A DNA stretch of 64,000 bases from Xenorhabdus ishibashii (lineage in GTDB: Bacteria > Pseudomonadota > Gammaproteobacteria > Enterobacterales > Enterobacteriaceae), in the NCBI RefSeq assembly GCF_002632755.1, contig NZ_NJAK01000001.1, positions 2,542,001-2,606,000 of the forward strand. Reading direction: 5' to 3'. The notes beneath the pieces were generated by a model. That model was not told the origin of the DNA, made no database searches, and saw nothing but the letters and a program-made list of their open reading frames with translations. Each line of letters starts with the position of its first letter. The first letter of the stretch is position 1. Of this stretch, positions 37,742 to 48,584 are shown one piece after another. Position numbers and translations under genes: made by a program.

Positions 37742-39364
37742 ATGAGTCGTACTCTTAATATTGCCCTTGCCCAGTTAAATTGGTTGGTAGGAGACATTGA
37801 AGGCAACAGTGAGCGTATGTTGCAGACAGTTCAGGAGCAGCAGGTAAAAGGCGCTGATCTGGTTATGTTTTCTGAGCTGGCACTGTCTGGCTATTTTCCT
37901 GAGGATTTGTTGTTCCGCCCTGATTTACATCAGCGTTGTCACGAACAATTGGTACGTTTGCAAGAAGCCAGCTCTCAGATTGGTATTTTGGTAGGGCATC
38001 CGTGGCAACAGGATGGCAAACTCTACAACGCACTTTCCTTGTTTTGGCAAGGAAAAATTGTGGCACGCTATTTCAAACAACTACTGCCAAATTATGGTGT
38101 CTTTGATGAAGAGCGTTATTTCAAAGCGGGTGATCGAAACTGTGTTATACCATTCAAGGGTTATAACCTCGGTTTATTGATTTGTGAAGATTTGTGGTTT
38201 GACGCCCCAATTGATGCCCTGAAACAGGCGGGTGCAGAAATCATCTTGTCGATTAACGCCTCTCCTTATAATCGTGAAAAACCGAATATCCGCAGTACAT
38301 TAATTGAGTCTCACTGCCAGCGTACTCATTTGCCAATTATCTATCTCAATCAGGTGGGCGGGCAAGACCAGCTCATCTTTGATGGCTGTTCTAAGGTCTT
38401 TGGTGCCAATGGCGAAATAACCCATCGCATGGCGGCATTTGAGGAACAGGTTGAGCAATGCCGTTTCAATGAGATGAATATTGAACCAATGGCAAATCCG
38501 ATCCCGCAATTGCCACCTTTGGCGCAGGTTTATAAAGCGTTAGTACTTTCTGTACGTGATTATGTTAAGAAAAACGGTTTTAAAGGCGCTTTGCTTGGTT
38601 TGTCTGGCGGGATTGACTCAGGGCTGACATTGGCGATTGCTGTGGATGCTTTGGGGAAAGAGTACGTGCAGGCGGTTATGATGCCATTCCGCTACACCTC
38701 AGAAATGAGTATTCACGATGCCAGAGAACAAGCCGAATTGCTGGGAGTTGAATTTGACGTTGTCTCCATCGAACCTATGTTTGATGCGTTTATGGCTCAG
38801 CTTGAACCGATGTTCGCGGGAACAGAAAAAGATACGACAGAAGAGAATCTACAGGCACGTTGCCGCGCAGTTATTTTGATGGCAATGTCTAATAAGCGTC
38901 GCCGCCTGGTATTGACCACCAGTAACAAAAGTGAATCGGCAGTAGGGTACTCAACCCTATACGGCGATATGGCTGGTGGCTTTAATGCATTGAAAGATGT
39001 ACCTAAAACGATGGTATTTGCATTGGCTAAATATCGTAATACAGTATCCCCAGCTATTCCTCAGCGTGTGATTGATCGTCCACCATCAGCGGAGTTGGCA
39101 CCAAATCAACTGGATCAGGACAGTCTGCCCCCGTATGACGTACTGGATGCTATTCTCGAAGGGTATGTTGAAAAAGATAAATCGGTGGCTGATCTCGTCG
39201 CTGATGGTTTTGATGAAGCTATTGTTCGTAAGGTGATCCGATTGGTTGACATCAATGAATATAAACGTCGTCAGGCACCTATTGGCCCACGCATAACGCA
39301 GCGTGATTTTGGTAAAGACCGGCGCTACCCGATTACTTCTGGTTTCGGGCGTAAAAACTGGTAA
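37742..39364 (+). CDS. nadE: Glutamine-dependent NAD+ synthase
   Basis: A 540-residue two-domain enzyme. The N-terminal nitrilase-type amidase has the triad Glu45 (FSELALSGY), Lys in FKQLLPNYGVFDE and Cys in LLICEDLWF. The C-terminal synthetase has the P-loop LGLSGGIDSG. It makes NAD from deamido-NAD with glutamine. An upstream ATG (37712) exists, but MSRTLNIALAQLNWLVGD is the family N-terminus. E. coli K-12 has only a short ammonia-type NadE elsewhere; the long form between glrR and glnB occurs in other Enterobacterales. Confidence 0.94.
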   Translation: MSRTLNIALAQLNWLVGDIEGNSERMLQTVQEQQVKGADLVMFSELALSGYFPEDLLFRPDLHQRCHEQLVRLQEASSQIGILVGHPWQQDGKLYNALSLFWQGKIVARYFKQLLPNYGVFDEERYFKAGDRNCVIPFKGYNLGLLICEDLWFDAPIDALKQAGAEIILSINASPYNREKPNIRSTLIESHCQRTHLPIIYLNQVGGQDQLIFDGCSKVFGANGEITHRMAAFEEQVEQCRFNEMNIEPMANPIPQLPPLAQVYKALVLSVRDYVKKNGFKGALLGLSGGIDSGLTLAIAVDALGKEYVQAVMMPFRYTSEMSIHDAREQAELLGVEFDVVSIEPMFDAFMAQLEPMFAGTEKDTTEENLQARCRAVILMAMSNKRRRLVLTTSNKSESAVGYSTLYGDMAGGFNALKDVPKTMVFALAKYRNTVSPAIPQRVIDRPPSAELAPNQLDQDSLPPYDVLDAILEGYVEKDKSVADLVADGFDEAIVRKVIRLVDINEYKRRQAPIGPRITQRDFGKDRRYPITSGFGRKNW

Positions 39365-39367
39365 TAA

Positions 39368-39718
<351 letters not shown>

Positions 39719-39743
39719 TCAAGCCCCTAAAATCATCTGAAAA

Positions 39744-39830
39744 AAGTGATAACGGAAATATTCTCAGTTATCCCACACCCTAATGGGGGATGGCGTGTGG
39801 AGATGTCCGGTTTTTAATCCGTTATCACTT
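39744..39830. repeat. Long inverted repeat between glnB and hmp
   Basis: A perfect 13-base arm AAGTGATAACGGA (39744-39756) pairs with TCCGTTATCACTT (39818-39830), enclosing a second, imperfect hairpin around CCACACCC...GTGTGG (about 39773-39800). It lies between converging genes and could be a bidirectional terminator or a small palindromic repeat element. It does not match the ERIC or REP sequences I know. Confidence 0.75.
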
Positions 39831-39854
39831 ATCCTGTATATTAGGTAAGCCGCA

Positions 39855-41045
39855 TTAAATGACTTTATGTGGGCCAAAACATTCATAATGGATATGTTGC
39901 TCATCAATGCCCATTGCCAGTAACTGTCTGGCGATATTTTGCATGAAAGCCACTGGCCCACAGAAATAGAATTGCATCCCTTCTACCACTACTGCCTCCT
40001 TCACGAGAGATAAATCCATAAGTCCGGTATATTGGTAATGTATGCCTTTCTGATCTTCATCCCTTGGTTCACGATACCAAACTTGTGCCTGCAAATTCGG
40101 CATGGATTGGGAAATTTCATTCACTTCATTGGCAAAAGCATGATGGCCGCCATGCTCTGCGGCATGGAACCAATTTACTGAGCCAGCGTGATTATGGTTA
40201 TGCAGGTGTTGCAGCATACTCATCATCGGTGTCAAACCAACTCCGGCAGAAACCAGAGTGACTGGCGTATCAGATTGCACATCGAGGAAGAAATCACCGT
40301 GTGGTGCTGCCAGCATCAGAATATCTCCTTCCTGTACCTTATCGTGCATGTGGTTTGAAACCTTGCCCTGAAGTTCACGTTTAATGGCAATCTGGTAACT
40401 ACTTCCGTTTGGTGCGGCAGTCAGAGAATATTGGCGGATTTCACGATTTTCAAATGCCGGATCTTCTATATAGACCGCCAAATACTGCCCTGGCTTATAA
40501 TCCATGACCTTGCCACCATCAACAGGCACAAACTCAAAGCTGGTGATGACATCACTTTGTGACTGCTTCCGGCTAACACGGAACGGGCGTAGATCACGCC
40601 AACCGCCCTCCAAAGATCCACCAGTTTGATAAATTTCCTCTTCCCGATTGATAAAGACATTAGCCAACACGTTGTAGGCTTTTCCCCAAGCGTTGAGAAC
40701 TTCCTCACCAGGATGAAACATTTCATCAATTGTTGCCAGAAGATGTGTACCGACAATTTGATAATGCTCAGGTTTAATGTTGAGGCTGGTGTGTTTATGA
40801 GCGATTTTTTCTACGGCAGGTAAGAGTGCTGACAGATTATCGATATTGCCAGCATAAGCACAAAGGGCGTTGAAAAGTGCTTCACGTTGATCACCGTTGA
40901 TCTGGTGACTCATATTGAAAATATCTTTTAATTCAGGATGATGCTTGAACATACGTTCGTAAAAATGTGCAGTTAGCTTAGGGCCTGTAGAAACAATTAA
41001 CGGAATGGTCGATTTTATGGTTGCGATAACCTGACTATCTAGCAT
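39855..41045 (-). CDS. hmp: Flavohemoprotein, nitric oxide dioxygenase
   Basis: A 396-residue flavohaemoglobin: globin domain (1-140) with Tyr29 and proximal His85, FAD domain with [11 protein letters not shown], and NAD domain with the [10 protein letters not shown] and [10 protein letters not shown] motifs. It converts nitric oxide to nitrate. The frame extends upstream, but ATG 41045 with a CAGGAG site gives the E. coli length. It is divergent from glyA, as in E. coli, behind an NsrR-type site. Confidence 0.97.
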   Translation of the reverse strand: MLDSQVIATIKSTIPLIVSTGPKLTAHFYERMFKHHPELKDIFNMSHQINGDQREALFNALCAYAGNIDNLSALLPAVEKIAHKHTSLNIKPEHYQIVGTHLLATIDEMFHPGEEVLNAWGKAYNVLANVFINREEEIYQTGGSLEGGWRDLRPFRVSRKQSQSDVITSFEFVPVDGGKVMDYKPGQYLAVYIEDPAFENREIRQYSLTAAPNGSSYQIAIKRELQGKVSNHMHDKVQEGDILMLAAPHGDFFLDVQSDTPVTLVSAGVGLTPMMSMLQHLHNHNHAGSVNWFHAAEHGGHHAFANEVNEISQSMPNLQAQVWYREPRDEDQKGIHYQYTGLMDLSLVKEAVVVEGMQFYFCGPVAFMQNIARQLLAMGIDEQHIHYECFGPHKVI

Positions 41046-41086
41046 GAGGATCTCCTGAATTTTTTTCACATAATGCTGAAATTTAT

Positions 41087-41109
41087 AAGTTGTATTTTAA
41101 ATGCAACTT
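41087..41109 (-). promoter_or_regulatory. NsrR-type operator of hmp
   Basis: A 23-base palindrome with arms AAGTTG(T/C)ATTT and AAATGCAACTT, matching the NsrR pattern (AAG.TGCATTT.AAATGCA.CTT). It lies about 45-65 bases before the hmp start codon. Confidence 0.82.
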
Positions 41110-41277
41110 ATAGGGTTTGGGAATATACCAGAATGAGAAAAGATAATTATTTTTCCTTAAATCAAAAAAGTAGAATTTTAATTAAAGTGAATCGCGACCA
41201 GGATCACAAATATCAGCAATAAATCCGTAATCATTCAGGAAACAGCAGGTTATTTAGCTTCTAATGGGCTACCAAGG

Positions 41278-41297
41278 TATAATGCAAACGTTTGCGT
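41278..41297 (+). promoter_or_regulatory. glyA promoter -10 element with overlapping PurR operator
   Basis: TATAAT at 41278-41283 is followed by ATGCAAACGTTTGCGT (41282-41297), a nearly perfect PurR operator placed where it would block initiation. E. coli glyA is known to be repressed by PurR and activated by MetR; I could not identify clear MetR sites. Confidence 0.85.
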
Positions 41298-41405
41298 AAT
41301 TTATTTTGTCAAGACTATCTCATTCGATAAAAAGAGTTTACACTGTGTGCCATTCTGGCCCTCAGGGGTATTTTTTTAGAGATGTAGCTGAGTCAGGAGA
41401 ACCAA

Positions 41406-42659
41406 ATGTTAAAACGTGAAATGAATATTGCGAATTACGATCCCGAACTGTGGCAAGCGATGGAACAGGAGGTTTGTCGTCAAGAAGAACACATTGAATT
41501 GATTGCTTCTGAAAACTACACCAGCCCAAGAGTAATGCAGGCACAAGGCTCTCAGCTTACTAACAAATACGCGGAAGGTTATCCGGGTAAACGTTACTAT
41601 GGTGGTTGTGAGTATGTTGATGTCGTTGAACAACTCGCAATTGACCGCGCAAAAGCGCTGTTTGGTGCAGATTATGCTAATGTCCAGCCACATTCTGGTT
41701 CTCAGGCAAACGCTGCGGTGTATATGACACTGCTAAAACCTGGCGATACGGTTTTAGGGATGAATCTGGCGCACGGTGGTCACCTGACTCACGGCTCTCC
41801 TGTTAACTTCTCTGGTAAACTTTATAACATCGTACCCTATGGTATTGATGAAAAAGGTAAAATCGATTACGACGATATTCGTACCCAGGCACAAAAACAT
41901 AAGCCAAAAATGATCATCGGTGGCTTCTCTGCTTATTCCGGTGTTGTGGACTGGGCGAAGATGCGTGAGATTGCCGATGAAATCGGTGCTTATCTATTCG
42001 TTGATATGGCTCACGTGGCAGGTCTGGTAGCAGCGGGTGTTTATCCAAACCCTGTTCCTCATGCGCATGTTGTGACAACAACCACGCATAAAACGCTGGC
42101 TGGCCCGCGTGGTGGCTTGATTCTGGCGAAGGGCGGCGATGAAGAATTTTACAAAAAACTGAATTCCTCTGTTTTCCCTGGCTCTCAGGGCGGCCCGTTG
42201 ATGCACGTTATTGCCGGTAAGGCAGTGGCATTGAAAGAAGCGATGGAGCCTGAATTCAAAGCCTACCAGCATCAAGTCGCCAAGAATGCGAAAGCGATGG
42301 TGGAAGTCTTCCTGCAACGTGGTTACAAAGTGGTTTCAGGGGAAACTGAAAACCACCTGTTCTTGCTGGATCTGGTGGACAAAGACATCACTGGCAAAGA
42401 TGCGGATGCAGCATTAGGACGAGCCAATATCACGGTGAACAAGAACAGCGTACCTAACGATCCACGTAGCCCATTCGTCACTTCTGGTATCCGCATCGGG
42501 ACACCTGCAATTACCCGCCGTGGCTTTAAGGAAGCTGAAACCTGTGAGCTGGCTGGCTGGATGTGTGATGTGCTGGATAACATCAACGATGAAGCGACCA
42601 TAGAAAGTGTTAAGCAAAAAGTATTGAATATCTGCGCAAAATATCCGGTTTACGCATAA
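41406..42659 (+). CDS. glyA: Serine hydroxymethyltransferase
   Basis: A 417-residue PLP enzyme converting serine and tetrahydrofolate to glycine and 5,10-methylene-THF. It has [20 protein letters not shown] near the N-terminus, the PLP lysine in [15 protein letters not shown], and [15 protein letters not shown]. Length equals the E. coli enzyme. It is monocistronic with a downstream terminator, and the PurR operator links it to purine and one-carbon supply together with purL in this window. Confidence 0.98.
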   Translation: MLKREMNIANYDPELWQAMEQEVCRQEEHIELIASENYTSPRVMQAQGSQLTNKYAEGYPGKRYYGGCEYVDVVEQLAIDRAKALFGADYANVQPHSGSQANAAVYMTLLKPGDTVLGMNLAHGGHLTHGSPVNFSGKLYNIVPYGIDEKGKIDYDDIRTQAQKHKPKMIIGGFSAYSGVVDWAKMREIADEIGAYLFVDMAHVAGLVAAGVYPNPVPHAHVVTTTTHKTLAGPRGGLILAKGGDEEFYKKLNSSVFPGSQGGPLMHVIAGKAVALKEAMEPEFKAYQHQVAKNAKAMVEVFLQRGYKVVSGETENHLFLLDLVDKDITGKDADAALGRANITVNKNSVPNDPRSPFVTSGIRIGTPAITRRGFKEAETCELAGWMCDVLDNINDEATIESVKQKVLNICAKYPVYA

Positions 42660-42683
42660 TTTAAATAAAATGTAGTATTAGTA

Positions 42684-42724
42684 ATAAGCCCGACTCATGA
42701 CGTTAGTTTTGAGCGGGTTTTTTG
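42684..42724 (+). terminator. Terminator of glyA
   Basis: An AAGCCCG...CGGGTT stem closes a longer imperfect hairpin, followed by a run of six T residues, 25-65 bases after the stop. Confidence 0.8.
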
Positions 42725-42749
42725 CATTAAGAAAATGGGGGGCATTTTG

Positions 42750-43991
42750 ATGGTTGTTCCATCAACATTTTGGCTAGGATTGGGCTATTTCACTTACTTT
42801 TTCTCTTTTGGCATATTTTTGCCTTTTTGGGCAGTCTGGTTAAAAGGTGAAGGTATTGAAGCCTCAATGATAGGAATATTGTTAGGTGTCGGATTGATTG
42901 CACGTTTTATCGGCAGCTTAGTTATATCTCCTATGGTAAAAACCCCTTCTAAGTTAATTAACGCATTACGTTTTCTCTCATTGCTGGCATTGTTTTTTGC
43001 CATGAGCTTTGTAGTGAGTAGCCATTGGATGTGGCTTTTTTTTGTTATGGTTGGTTTCAACTTATTTTTCTCTCCGCTAGTCCCTTTATCAGATGCTTTA
43101 GCGGGAACATGGCAAAAACAATTTACATTTGATTATGGCAAAGTAAGAGTTTGGGGTTCGATTGCCTTTATTATTAGTTCGTCGTTGACGGGCATATTGA
43201 TGTCTGCCAATGGTATAAATCTCTCAATCAGCAGCCTGAATTTTGGCTGGAATATATCATTTGACAGTTTAAATCATTGGATTGGCTGTGATTTATTTGG
43301 AACACACCGTATTATTCTGGCTTTTTTGATATTCAGCATCACAACCATGTTATTGGGAATGATGTTGAAACCTTCCATTATGCCGGTAGGTAAAATTAAG
43401 GCCGCAAATACGAAAGCCGTTTCTCTTAAAGTGCTTTTATCCGAAAAATCAGTGAGGCAGTTTTTAATCTGTGTGACGTTATTGCAAGCTGCCCATGCAG
43501 GGTACTACAGTTTTGGCTCCATTTATTGGGAACAGGCGGGTTATTCCCCATCAGCTATTGGTTATCTCTGGTCGTTAGGCGTAGTGGCTGAAGTTGTTAT
43601 CTTTACTTTCAGTAAGCAACTGTTCCGCCGTTGGAGTGCCCGTAATTTACTGTTGCTGTCAGGGATTTGTGGTGTCGTTCGTTGGGGGCTAATGGGAACT
43701 TCAACCGAATTATCGGTGCTGATTATTATTCAAATCCTGCATTGTGGTACTTTTACAGTCTGCCATTTGGCTGCGATGCGTTTTATTGGTGCCAGAAAAG
43801 AAAATGAAATCATTCGGTTGCAGTCAACTTACTCTGCTTTAGCAATGGGGGGCGGAATTGCTGTTATGAGTGTGATTGCTGGTTTCATGTATGAATATAT
43901 AGGAAGTGGCATATTTTGGGTTATGGCACTGGTGGCATTACCGGCTCTGTTCCTGAGACCCAATGTTGAAGCGCGCGTGCTTCCACACTGA
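42750..43991 (+). CDS. hcaT: MFS transporter, HcaT family (3-phenylpropionate/H+ symporter-like)
   Basis: A 413-residue 12-helix transporter close to E. coli HcaT: WLGLGYFTYFFSFGIFLPFW at the start, FNLFFSPLVPLSDALAGTWQ, YGKVRVWGSIAF, and HCGTFTVCHLAAMRFI. The start at 42750 is behind a GGGGGG site. Relative to the E. coli protein as I recall it, about 34 extra residues lie between the predicted TM5 and TM6 (around 150-183, containing SLNHWIGCDLFG). The substrate is not provable here, as no hca catabolic genes accompany it. Confidence 0.88.
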   Translation: MVVPSTFWLGLGYFTYFFSFGIFLPFWAVWLKGEGIEASMIGILLGVGLIARFIGSLVISPMVKTPSKLINALRFLSLLALFFAMSFVVSSHWMWLFFVMVGFNLFFSPLVPLSDALAGTWQKQFTFDYGKVRVWGSIAFIISSSLTGILMSANGINLSISSLNFGWNISFDSLNHWIGCDLFGTHRIILAFLIFSITTMLLGMMLKPSIMPVGKIKAANTKAVSLKVLLSEKSVRQFLICVTLLQAAHAGYYSFGSIYWEQAGYSPSAIGYLWSLGVVAEVVIFTFSKQLFRRWSARNLLLLSGICGVVRWGLMGTSTELSVLIIIQILHCGTFTVCHLAAMRFIGARKENEIIRLQSTYSALAMGGGIAVMSVIAGFMYEYIGSGIFWVMALVALPALFLRPNVEARVLPH

Positions 43992-44003
43992 TTCAAGGAC
44001 AAG

Positions 44004-44027
44004 AAAAAGGGCACCTGACAGGTGCCC
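44004..44027 (-). terminator. Terminator of suhB
   Basis: GGGCACC (44009-44015) / GGTGCCC (44021-44027) with a five-base loop, and a T run only on the minus strand, 45 bases after the suhB stop. It also separates the converging hcaT. Confidence 0.85.
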
Positions 44028-44071
44028 TAAAACAACATTGCTCAAATTATATTTAATTTATAATCAACGTA

Positions 44072-44875
44072 TTAACGTTTCAATGCTTCAGTCAATTCTT
44101 CACGCATTTCAGATAGAATGTCTTTAACGATACGTGGGCTGCCTGCAACGATATTGCCGGAGCTGACGTAGTTATGGCCACCAACAAAATCAGTGACAAT
44201 ACAACCGGATTCACGTACTAATAATTCACCGCCCATGAAATCCCACGGTTTCAGGCCAATTTCAAAGAAACCATCTACACGTCCGGCAGCGACATACGCC
44301 ATATCCAGTGCCGCAGAACCCGTGCGTCGGAAATCTGCACAGCGCTCAAATAATTTACCCAGTACATTCATGTAAGGGATAGTGTGCTGCTTGGCTTTGA
44401 ATGGGAAACCCGTGGCAAGGACAGTTCCATCCAGATCACGAGCATTAGTACCACGCAGACGATAGCCGTTTAATTGGGCGCCTTGACCACGAGTTGCAGT
44501 GAACAGCTCATTGCGCATTGGATCGTAAACGACGGATACCTCTGTGCGGCCTTTAATACGTAAGGCAATGGAAACAGCAAAATGGGGAAGACGTTTAATA
44601 AAGTTGGTTGTGCCATCCAGCGGATCGATAACCCATTGGAAATCGCCTTCTTCTCCTAAATGTTCACCACTTTCTTCGGTGATAATCGTATGCTTAGGAT
44701 AAGATTTACGGATGATGTCAATGATCAGCTTTTCTGCTTCACGATCAATATTGGTAACGAAATCGTTACTGCCTTTTTGGCTTGCTTCAACAGCATCAGG
44801 AGTTTCGTAGCTTTTGGCAATATAGTTGCCGGCCTTACGTGCAGCGCGTATAGCGATATTTAGCATCGGATGCAT
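44072..44875 (-). CDS. suhB: Inositol-1-monophosphatase / Nus factor SuhB
   Basis: A 267-residue inositol monophosphatase-fold protein. Metal-binding motifs are EESGEH, WVIDPLDGTTNFI and PWDFMGGELLVRESG. In E. coli SuhB also works in the rRNA antitermination complex. The usual WDFAAGE sequence reads WDFMGGE here, a conservative change. It is divergent from trmJ, as in E. coli, with about 120 bases between the start codons. Confidence 0.96.
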   Translation of the reverse strand: MHPMLNIAIRAARKAGNYIAKSYETPDAVEASQKGSNDFVTNIDREAEKLIIDIIRKSYPKHTIITEESGEHLGEEGDFQWVIDPLDGTTNFIKRLPHFAVSIALRIKGRTEVSVVYDPMRNELFTATRGQGAQLNGYRLRGTNARDLDGTVLATGFPFKAKQHTIPYMNVLGKLFERCADFRRTGSAALDMAYVAAGRVDGFFEIGLKPWDFMGGELLVRESGCIVTDFVGGHNYVSSGNIVAGSPRIVKDILSEMREELTEALKR

Positions 44876-44999
44876 GGGGTATCTTCCACCAGAATTTTAA
44901 AGAACGGAAACAAATCGGCGCGCAGTATAGCAGTAGTTCGTCAAAATGACTAATGCTGTGTTAAGATATTCGGCTCTTATAATGAATTTAAAAGCCGTT

Positions 45000-45737
45000 A
45001 TGTTAGAGAATATCCGCATTATTCTGGTAGAAACCTCCCATACGGGAAACATGGGGTCAACCGCTAGGGCCATGAAAACAATGGGATTAACCAACTTGTA
45101 TTTGGTCAATCCCCTCGTCCAGCCTGATTCTCACGCGATTGCACTTTCAGCCGGTGCAAGTGATGTTATCGGCAATGCAAAGATCGTGAATACATTGGAT
45201 GAGGCATTGGCAGGATGTGAGTTGGTCATTGGAACCAGCGCTCGTTCCCGAACCCTCTCTTGGCCAATGGTTGAGCCACGTGAATGTGGTGAACGTTGTG
45301 TCGAAACCGCCAGCCACTCTTCGGTTGCTATTATCTTTGGCCGTGAACGAGTGGGCTTGACGAATGAAGAGTTGCAAAAGTGTCATTACCACCTTTATAT
45401 TCCAACCAACCCGGAATACGGTTCATTGAATTTGGCGATGGCGGTTCAGTTGGTTAGCTATGAAATTCGCATGGCACACCTTGTGGCTCAAAAACAATTA
45501 GAAGAAATAACGTCTCCAGAGCACGAAGAAGTAGAATATCCACCTGTTGAAGATATGGAGCGTTTTTATCAGCACCTTGAACAGGTATTGAAAGAATCTG
45601 GTTTTATTCGCAAAGCGCATCCAGGCCAGATCATGAATAAATTAAGACGTCTTTATACCCGTGCACGGCCAGAAACCCAAGAGCTGAATATCTTGCGTGG
45701 TATATTGACGTCTATGGAAAAATGGAACAAAAAATAA
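45000..45737 (+). CDS. trmJ: tRNA (cytidine/uridine-2'-O-)-methyltransferase TrmJ
   Basis: A SPOUT-class methyltransferase of 245 residues that methylates the ribose at position 32 of several tRNAs. It has [20 protein letters not shown] near the N-terminus and the knotted SAM site [13 protein letters not shown] and [13 protein letters not shown]. The frame is open upstream, but ATG 45000 gives the family start [13 protein letters not shown]. It precedes the isc operon, the E. coli order. Confidence 0.95.
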   Translation: MLENIRIILVETSHTGNMGSTARAMKTMGLTNLYLVNPLVQPDSHAIALSAGASDVIGNAKIVNTLDEALAGCELVIGTSARSRTLSWPMVEPRECGERCVETASHSSVAIIFGRERVGLTNEELQKCHYHLYIPTNPEYGSLNLAMAVQLVSYEIRMAHLVAQKQLEEITSPEHEEVEYPPVEDMERFYQHLEQVLKESGFIRKAHPGQIMNKLRRLYTRARPETQELNILRGILTSMEKWNKK

Positions 45738-45862
45738 ACTGATGCGATTTAAAAAATAGCGTAGAAAATCAATATCGTTGGACAAAATCGCGGATAGCAG
45801 TGGGAAAGTCAGAGATAGGTAGGTGAAAAAGTAGGTGAAAAAAAGTGAAAGGCAGCCAAATA

Positions 45863-45909
45863 ATAGTTGACTAAATTACTCGGTTAAATAGTTGACTAAA
45901 ATACTCAGG
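45863..45909 (+). promoter_or_regulatory. iscR promoter with two IscR-type boxes
   Basis: ATAGTTGACTAAATTACTCGG (at 45863-45883) is almost repeated 25 bases later (45888-45909, ATAGTTGACTAAAATACTC). These resemble type 1 IscR sites of the E. coli iscR promoter, and each includes a TTGACT -35-like element. The iscR start lies about 45 bases downstream. Confidence 0.82.
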
Positions 45910-45951
45910 AATGCCACAATTTCATCCATATTTCACCACGGAGTTTTTGTT

Positions 45952-46452
45952 ATGAGACTAACATCAAAAGGACGTTATGCGGTAACAGCCATGTTAGATG
46001 TGGCGTTGCATTCACAAGAAGGACCGGTGCCGTTAGCCGATATTTCCGAACGTCAGGGGATTTCCCTTTCCTATCTTGAGCAGTTGTTTTCCCGCCTGCG
46101 TAAAAATGGTCTGGTTTCTAGCGTCCGTGGTCCAGGTGGCGGCTATTTATTAGGCAGAAATGCCGGTGAAATTTTCGTTGCCGAAGTGATTTCTGCTGTT
46201 GATGAATCCGTTGATGCCACTCGTTGTCAGGGGCGAGAAGGTTGTCAAGGTGGCGATCGGTGTTTAACCCATACCTTATGGCGTGACCTTAGTGATCGCA
46301 TCACAAGCTTCCTGAGCAGCATCAGTTTAGAAGAATTAGTAAATAACCAAGAAGTATTGGATGTTGCTGATCGTCAAGATAGCGATAAGCGCCGTACCCC
46401 TGGCCCTAACGGCAGACTTCAAGAAACGATTAACGTTAATCTGCGTGCGTAA
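45952..46452 (+). CDS. iscR: Fe-S cluster regulator IscR
   Basis: A 166-residue Rrf2-family repressor that senses cluster status and represses isc in its [2Fe-2S] form. Winged helix at 1-60 ([20 protein letters not shown]). Cluster ligands Cys92, Cys98 and Cys104 are in [14 protein letters not shown]. The frame is open upstream, but ATG 45952 gives the family start. It leads the iscRSUA-hscBA-fdx-iscX operon, all on one strand. Confidence 0.97.
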   Translation: MRLTSKGRYAVTAMLDVALHSQEGPVPLADISERQGISLSYLEQLFSRLRKNGLVSSVRGPGGGYLLGRNAGEIFVAEVISAVDESVDATRCQGREGCQGGDRCLTHTLWRDLSDRITSFLSSISLEELVNNQEVLDVADRQDSDKRRTPGPNGRLQETINVNLRA

Positions 46453-46514
46453 CTTGCGGCAAATACTTATGTGGCAATGAAAGTATTAAAAGTGTCTTAC
46501 GGAGCATGTGAGCA

Positions 46515-47729
46515 ATGAAATTACCCATTTATTTGGACTATTCAGCAACAACACCAGTCGATCCACGTGTTGCTGAAAAGATGATGAACTATTTGACTAT
46601 TGACGGAGTCTTCGGTAACCCAGCTTCCCGTTCACACCGTTTTGGCTGGCAGGCTGAAGAAGCGGTTGATATCGCGCGCAATCAAATTGCTGACTTAGTT
46701 GGCGCAGATCCGCGTGAAATCGTGTTCACTTCAGGTGCGACAGAATCAGATAATCTGGCAATTAAAGGTGCTGCAAAATTTTATCAGAAGAAAGGCAAGC
46801 ACATTATCACCAGCAAAACTGAGCATAAAGCGGTTTTAGATACTTGCCGCCAGTTAGAGCGCGAAGGTTTTGAGATCACTTATCTGGCGCCAATGAGCAA
46901 TGGCCTGATTGATCTGAAAGAGTTGGAAGCCACCCTGCGTGAAGACACAATTCTGGTTTCCATCATGCATGTCAACAACGAAATTGGCATTGTTCAGGAT
47001 ATCATGACCATTGGTGAATTATGCCGCAGCCGTGGCATCATTTTCCATGTTGATGCAACCCAAAGTGTTGGTAGATTGCCTATCGACCTCAGCCAGCTAA
47101 AAGTTGATCTGATGTCCTTTTCTGCCCATAAACTTTACGGCCCGATGGGAATTGGTGCGCTGTATGTTCGCCGTAAGCCTCGCGTGCGTATTGAAGCACA
47201 ACAGCATGGCGGCGGCCATGAACGCGGTATGCGTTCAGGTACATTACCTGTTCACCAGATCGTTGGCATGGGCGAAGCTTACCGTATCGCGAAAGAAGAG
47301 CTGGAATCAGAAGCAGAGCGCCTGCGTGGTTTGCGTTTGCGCTTGTGGAACGGTATCAAAGATATTGAAGAAGTTTACCTGAATGGTGATTTGGAACAGG
47401 GAGCGCCACACATTTTGAATGTCAGCTTCAACTATGTTGAAGGTGAATCCTTGATGATGTCACTGAAAGATCTGGCAGTATCTTCTGGCTCAGCATGTAC
47501 TTCAGCGAGTCTGGAGCCTTCTTATGTCCTGCGTGCACTTGGCATGAATGATGAACTGGCGCACAGTTCTATTCGTTTCTCTTTGGGACGTTTTACCACA
47601 GAAGAAGAAATAGACTATGCAATCAAGTTGATTCACAACGCGATTGGCCACTTGCGTGATCTTTCTCCATTGTGGGAAATGTTCAAGCAGGGAGTAGATA
47701 TTAGCACCATCGAATGGTCTCATCATTAA
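46515..47729 (+). CDS. iscS: Cysteine desulfurase IscS
   Basis: A 404-residue PLP enzyme that releases sulfur from cysteine for Fe-S clusters and tRNA thiolation. It has the N-terminal [20 protein letters not shown], the PLP lysine in [10 protein letters not shown], and the active cysteine in the loop [17 protein letters not shown]. Length is identical to E. coli. Second gene of the isc operon, 62 bases after iscR. Confidence 0.98.
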   Translation: MKLPIYLDYSATTPVDPRVAEKMMNYLTIDGVFGNPASRSHRFGWQAEEAVDIARNQIADLVGADPREIVFTSGATESDNLAIKGAAKFYQKKGKHIITSKTEHKAVLDTCRQLEREGFEITYLAPMSNGLIDLKELEATLREDTILVSIMHVNNEIGIVQDIMTIGELCRSRGIIFHVDATQSVGRLPIDLSQLKVDLMSFSAHKLYGPMGIGALYVRRKPRVRIEAQQHGGGHERGMRSGTLPVHQIVGMGEAYRIAKEELESEAERLRGLRLRLWNGIKDIEEVYLNGDLEQGAPHILNVSFNYVEGESLMMSLKDLAVSSGSACTSASLEPSYVLRALGMNDELAHSSIRFSLGRFTTEEEIDYAIKLIHNAIGHLRDLSPLWEMFKQGVDISTIEWSHH

Positions 47730-47753
47730 TCAGACGTTTTCAGGAGTAACGAC

Positions 47754-48140
47754 ATGGCTTACAGCGATAAAGTAATTGATCACTATGAAAACCCACGTAA
47801 TGTTGGTTCATTCGATAACGAAGATCCGACAGTGGGTAGTGGCATGGTTGGGGCACCCGCTTGTGGTGACGTCATGCGACTGCAAATCAAAGTCAACGAT
47901 GCTGGCATCATTGAAGACGCACGTTTCAAAACCTATGGCTGCGGCTCTGCAATTGCATCCAGTTCTTTGGTAACGGAATGGATGAAAGGTAAATCGTTGG
48001 AACAGGCTGAGGCAATTAAAAACACGCAGATTGCTGAAGAGTTAGAACTGCCACCAGTAAAAATCCATTGTTCTATTTTGGCAGAAGATGCTATCAAAGC
48101 GGCTATTGCTGATTACAAGAGCAAGCGCCAAGCCAAATAA
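47754..48140 (+). CDS. iscU: Fe-S cluster scaffold IscU
   Basis: A 128-residue scaffold on which IscS sulfur and iron assemble a cluster. The three ligand cysteines are Cys37 (GAPACGDVM), Cys63 (YGCGSAI) and Cys106 (KIHCSILAED). The LPPVK segment at 99-103 is the known HscA recognition sequence. Confidence 0.98.
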   Translation: MAYSDKVIDHYENPRNVGSFDNEDPTVGSGMVGAPACGDVMRLQIKVNDAGIIEDARFKTYGCGSAIASSSLVTEWMKGKSLEQAEAIKNTQIAEELELPPVKIHCSILAEDAIKAAIADYKSKRQAK

Positions 48141-48218
48141 CTTTTTTACAAAAAGAAAATAATTCTGGTGGATATTGCTGCAATATCCACCTTTACTGGT
48201 TTTAAAGTGAGGTATTGT

Positions 48219-48542
48219 ATGTCAATTTCTCTGACAGAAAGTGCAGCCCAACGTATTTCGGCTTTTCTTGCTAATCGAGGAAAAGGTGTCGGGTTGCGCT
48301 TGGGAGTGAGAACATCCGGCTGCTCTGGTATGGCATATGTACTTGAATTTGCTGATGCAATAAATGAAGAAGATCAGGTTTTTGAAGAAAAAGGCGTGAA
48401 AGTCATCGTTGACGGTAAAAGTATCCTTTACCTCGATGGTACTGAGTTGGATTTCGTTAAAGAAGGGCTGAATGAAGGCTTTAAATTCAACAATCCCAAT
48501 GTTTCCAGCGAATGCGGTTGTGGAGAAAGTTTCCACGTTTAA
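48219..48542 (+). CDS. iscA: Fe-S cluster assembly protein IscA
   Basis: A 107-residue A-type carrier. Ligands are Cys35 (TSGCSGMAY), Cys99 and Cys101 ([12 protein letters not shown]). The frame extends 17 codons upstream, but [13 protein letters not shown] behind a GAGG site is the family start. Confidence 0.96.
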   Translation: MSISLTESAAQRISAFLANRGKGVGLRLGVRTSGCSGMAYVLEFADAINEEDQVFEEKGVKVIVDGKSILYLDGTELDFVKEGLNEGFKFNNPNVSSECGCGESFHV

Positions 48543-48584
48543 CCTTATTTTTTGACCCGCATTTTGCGAAACCAAGAGTAACTT

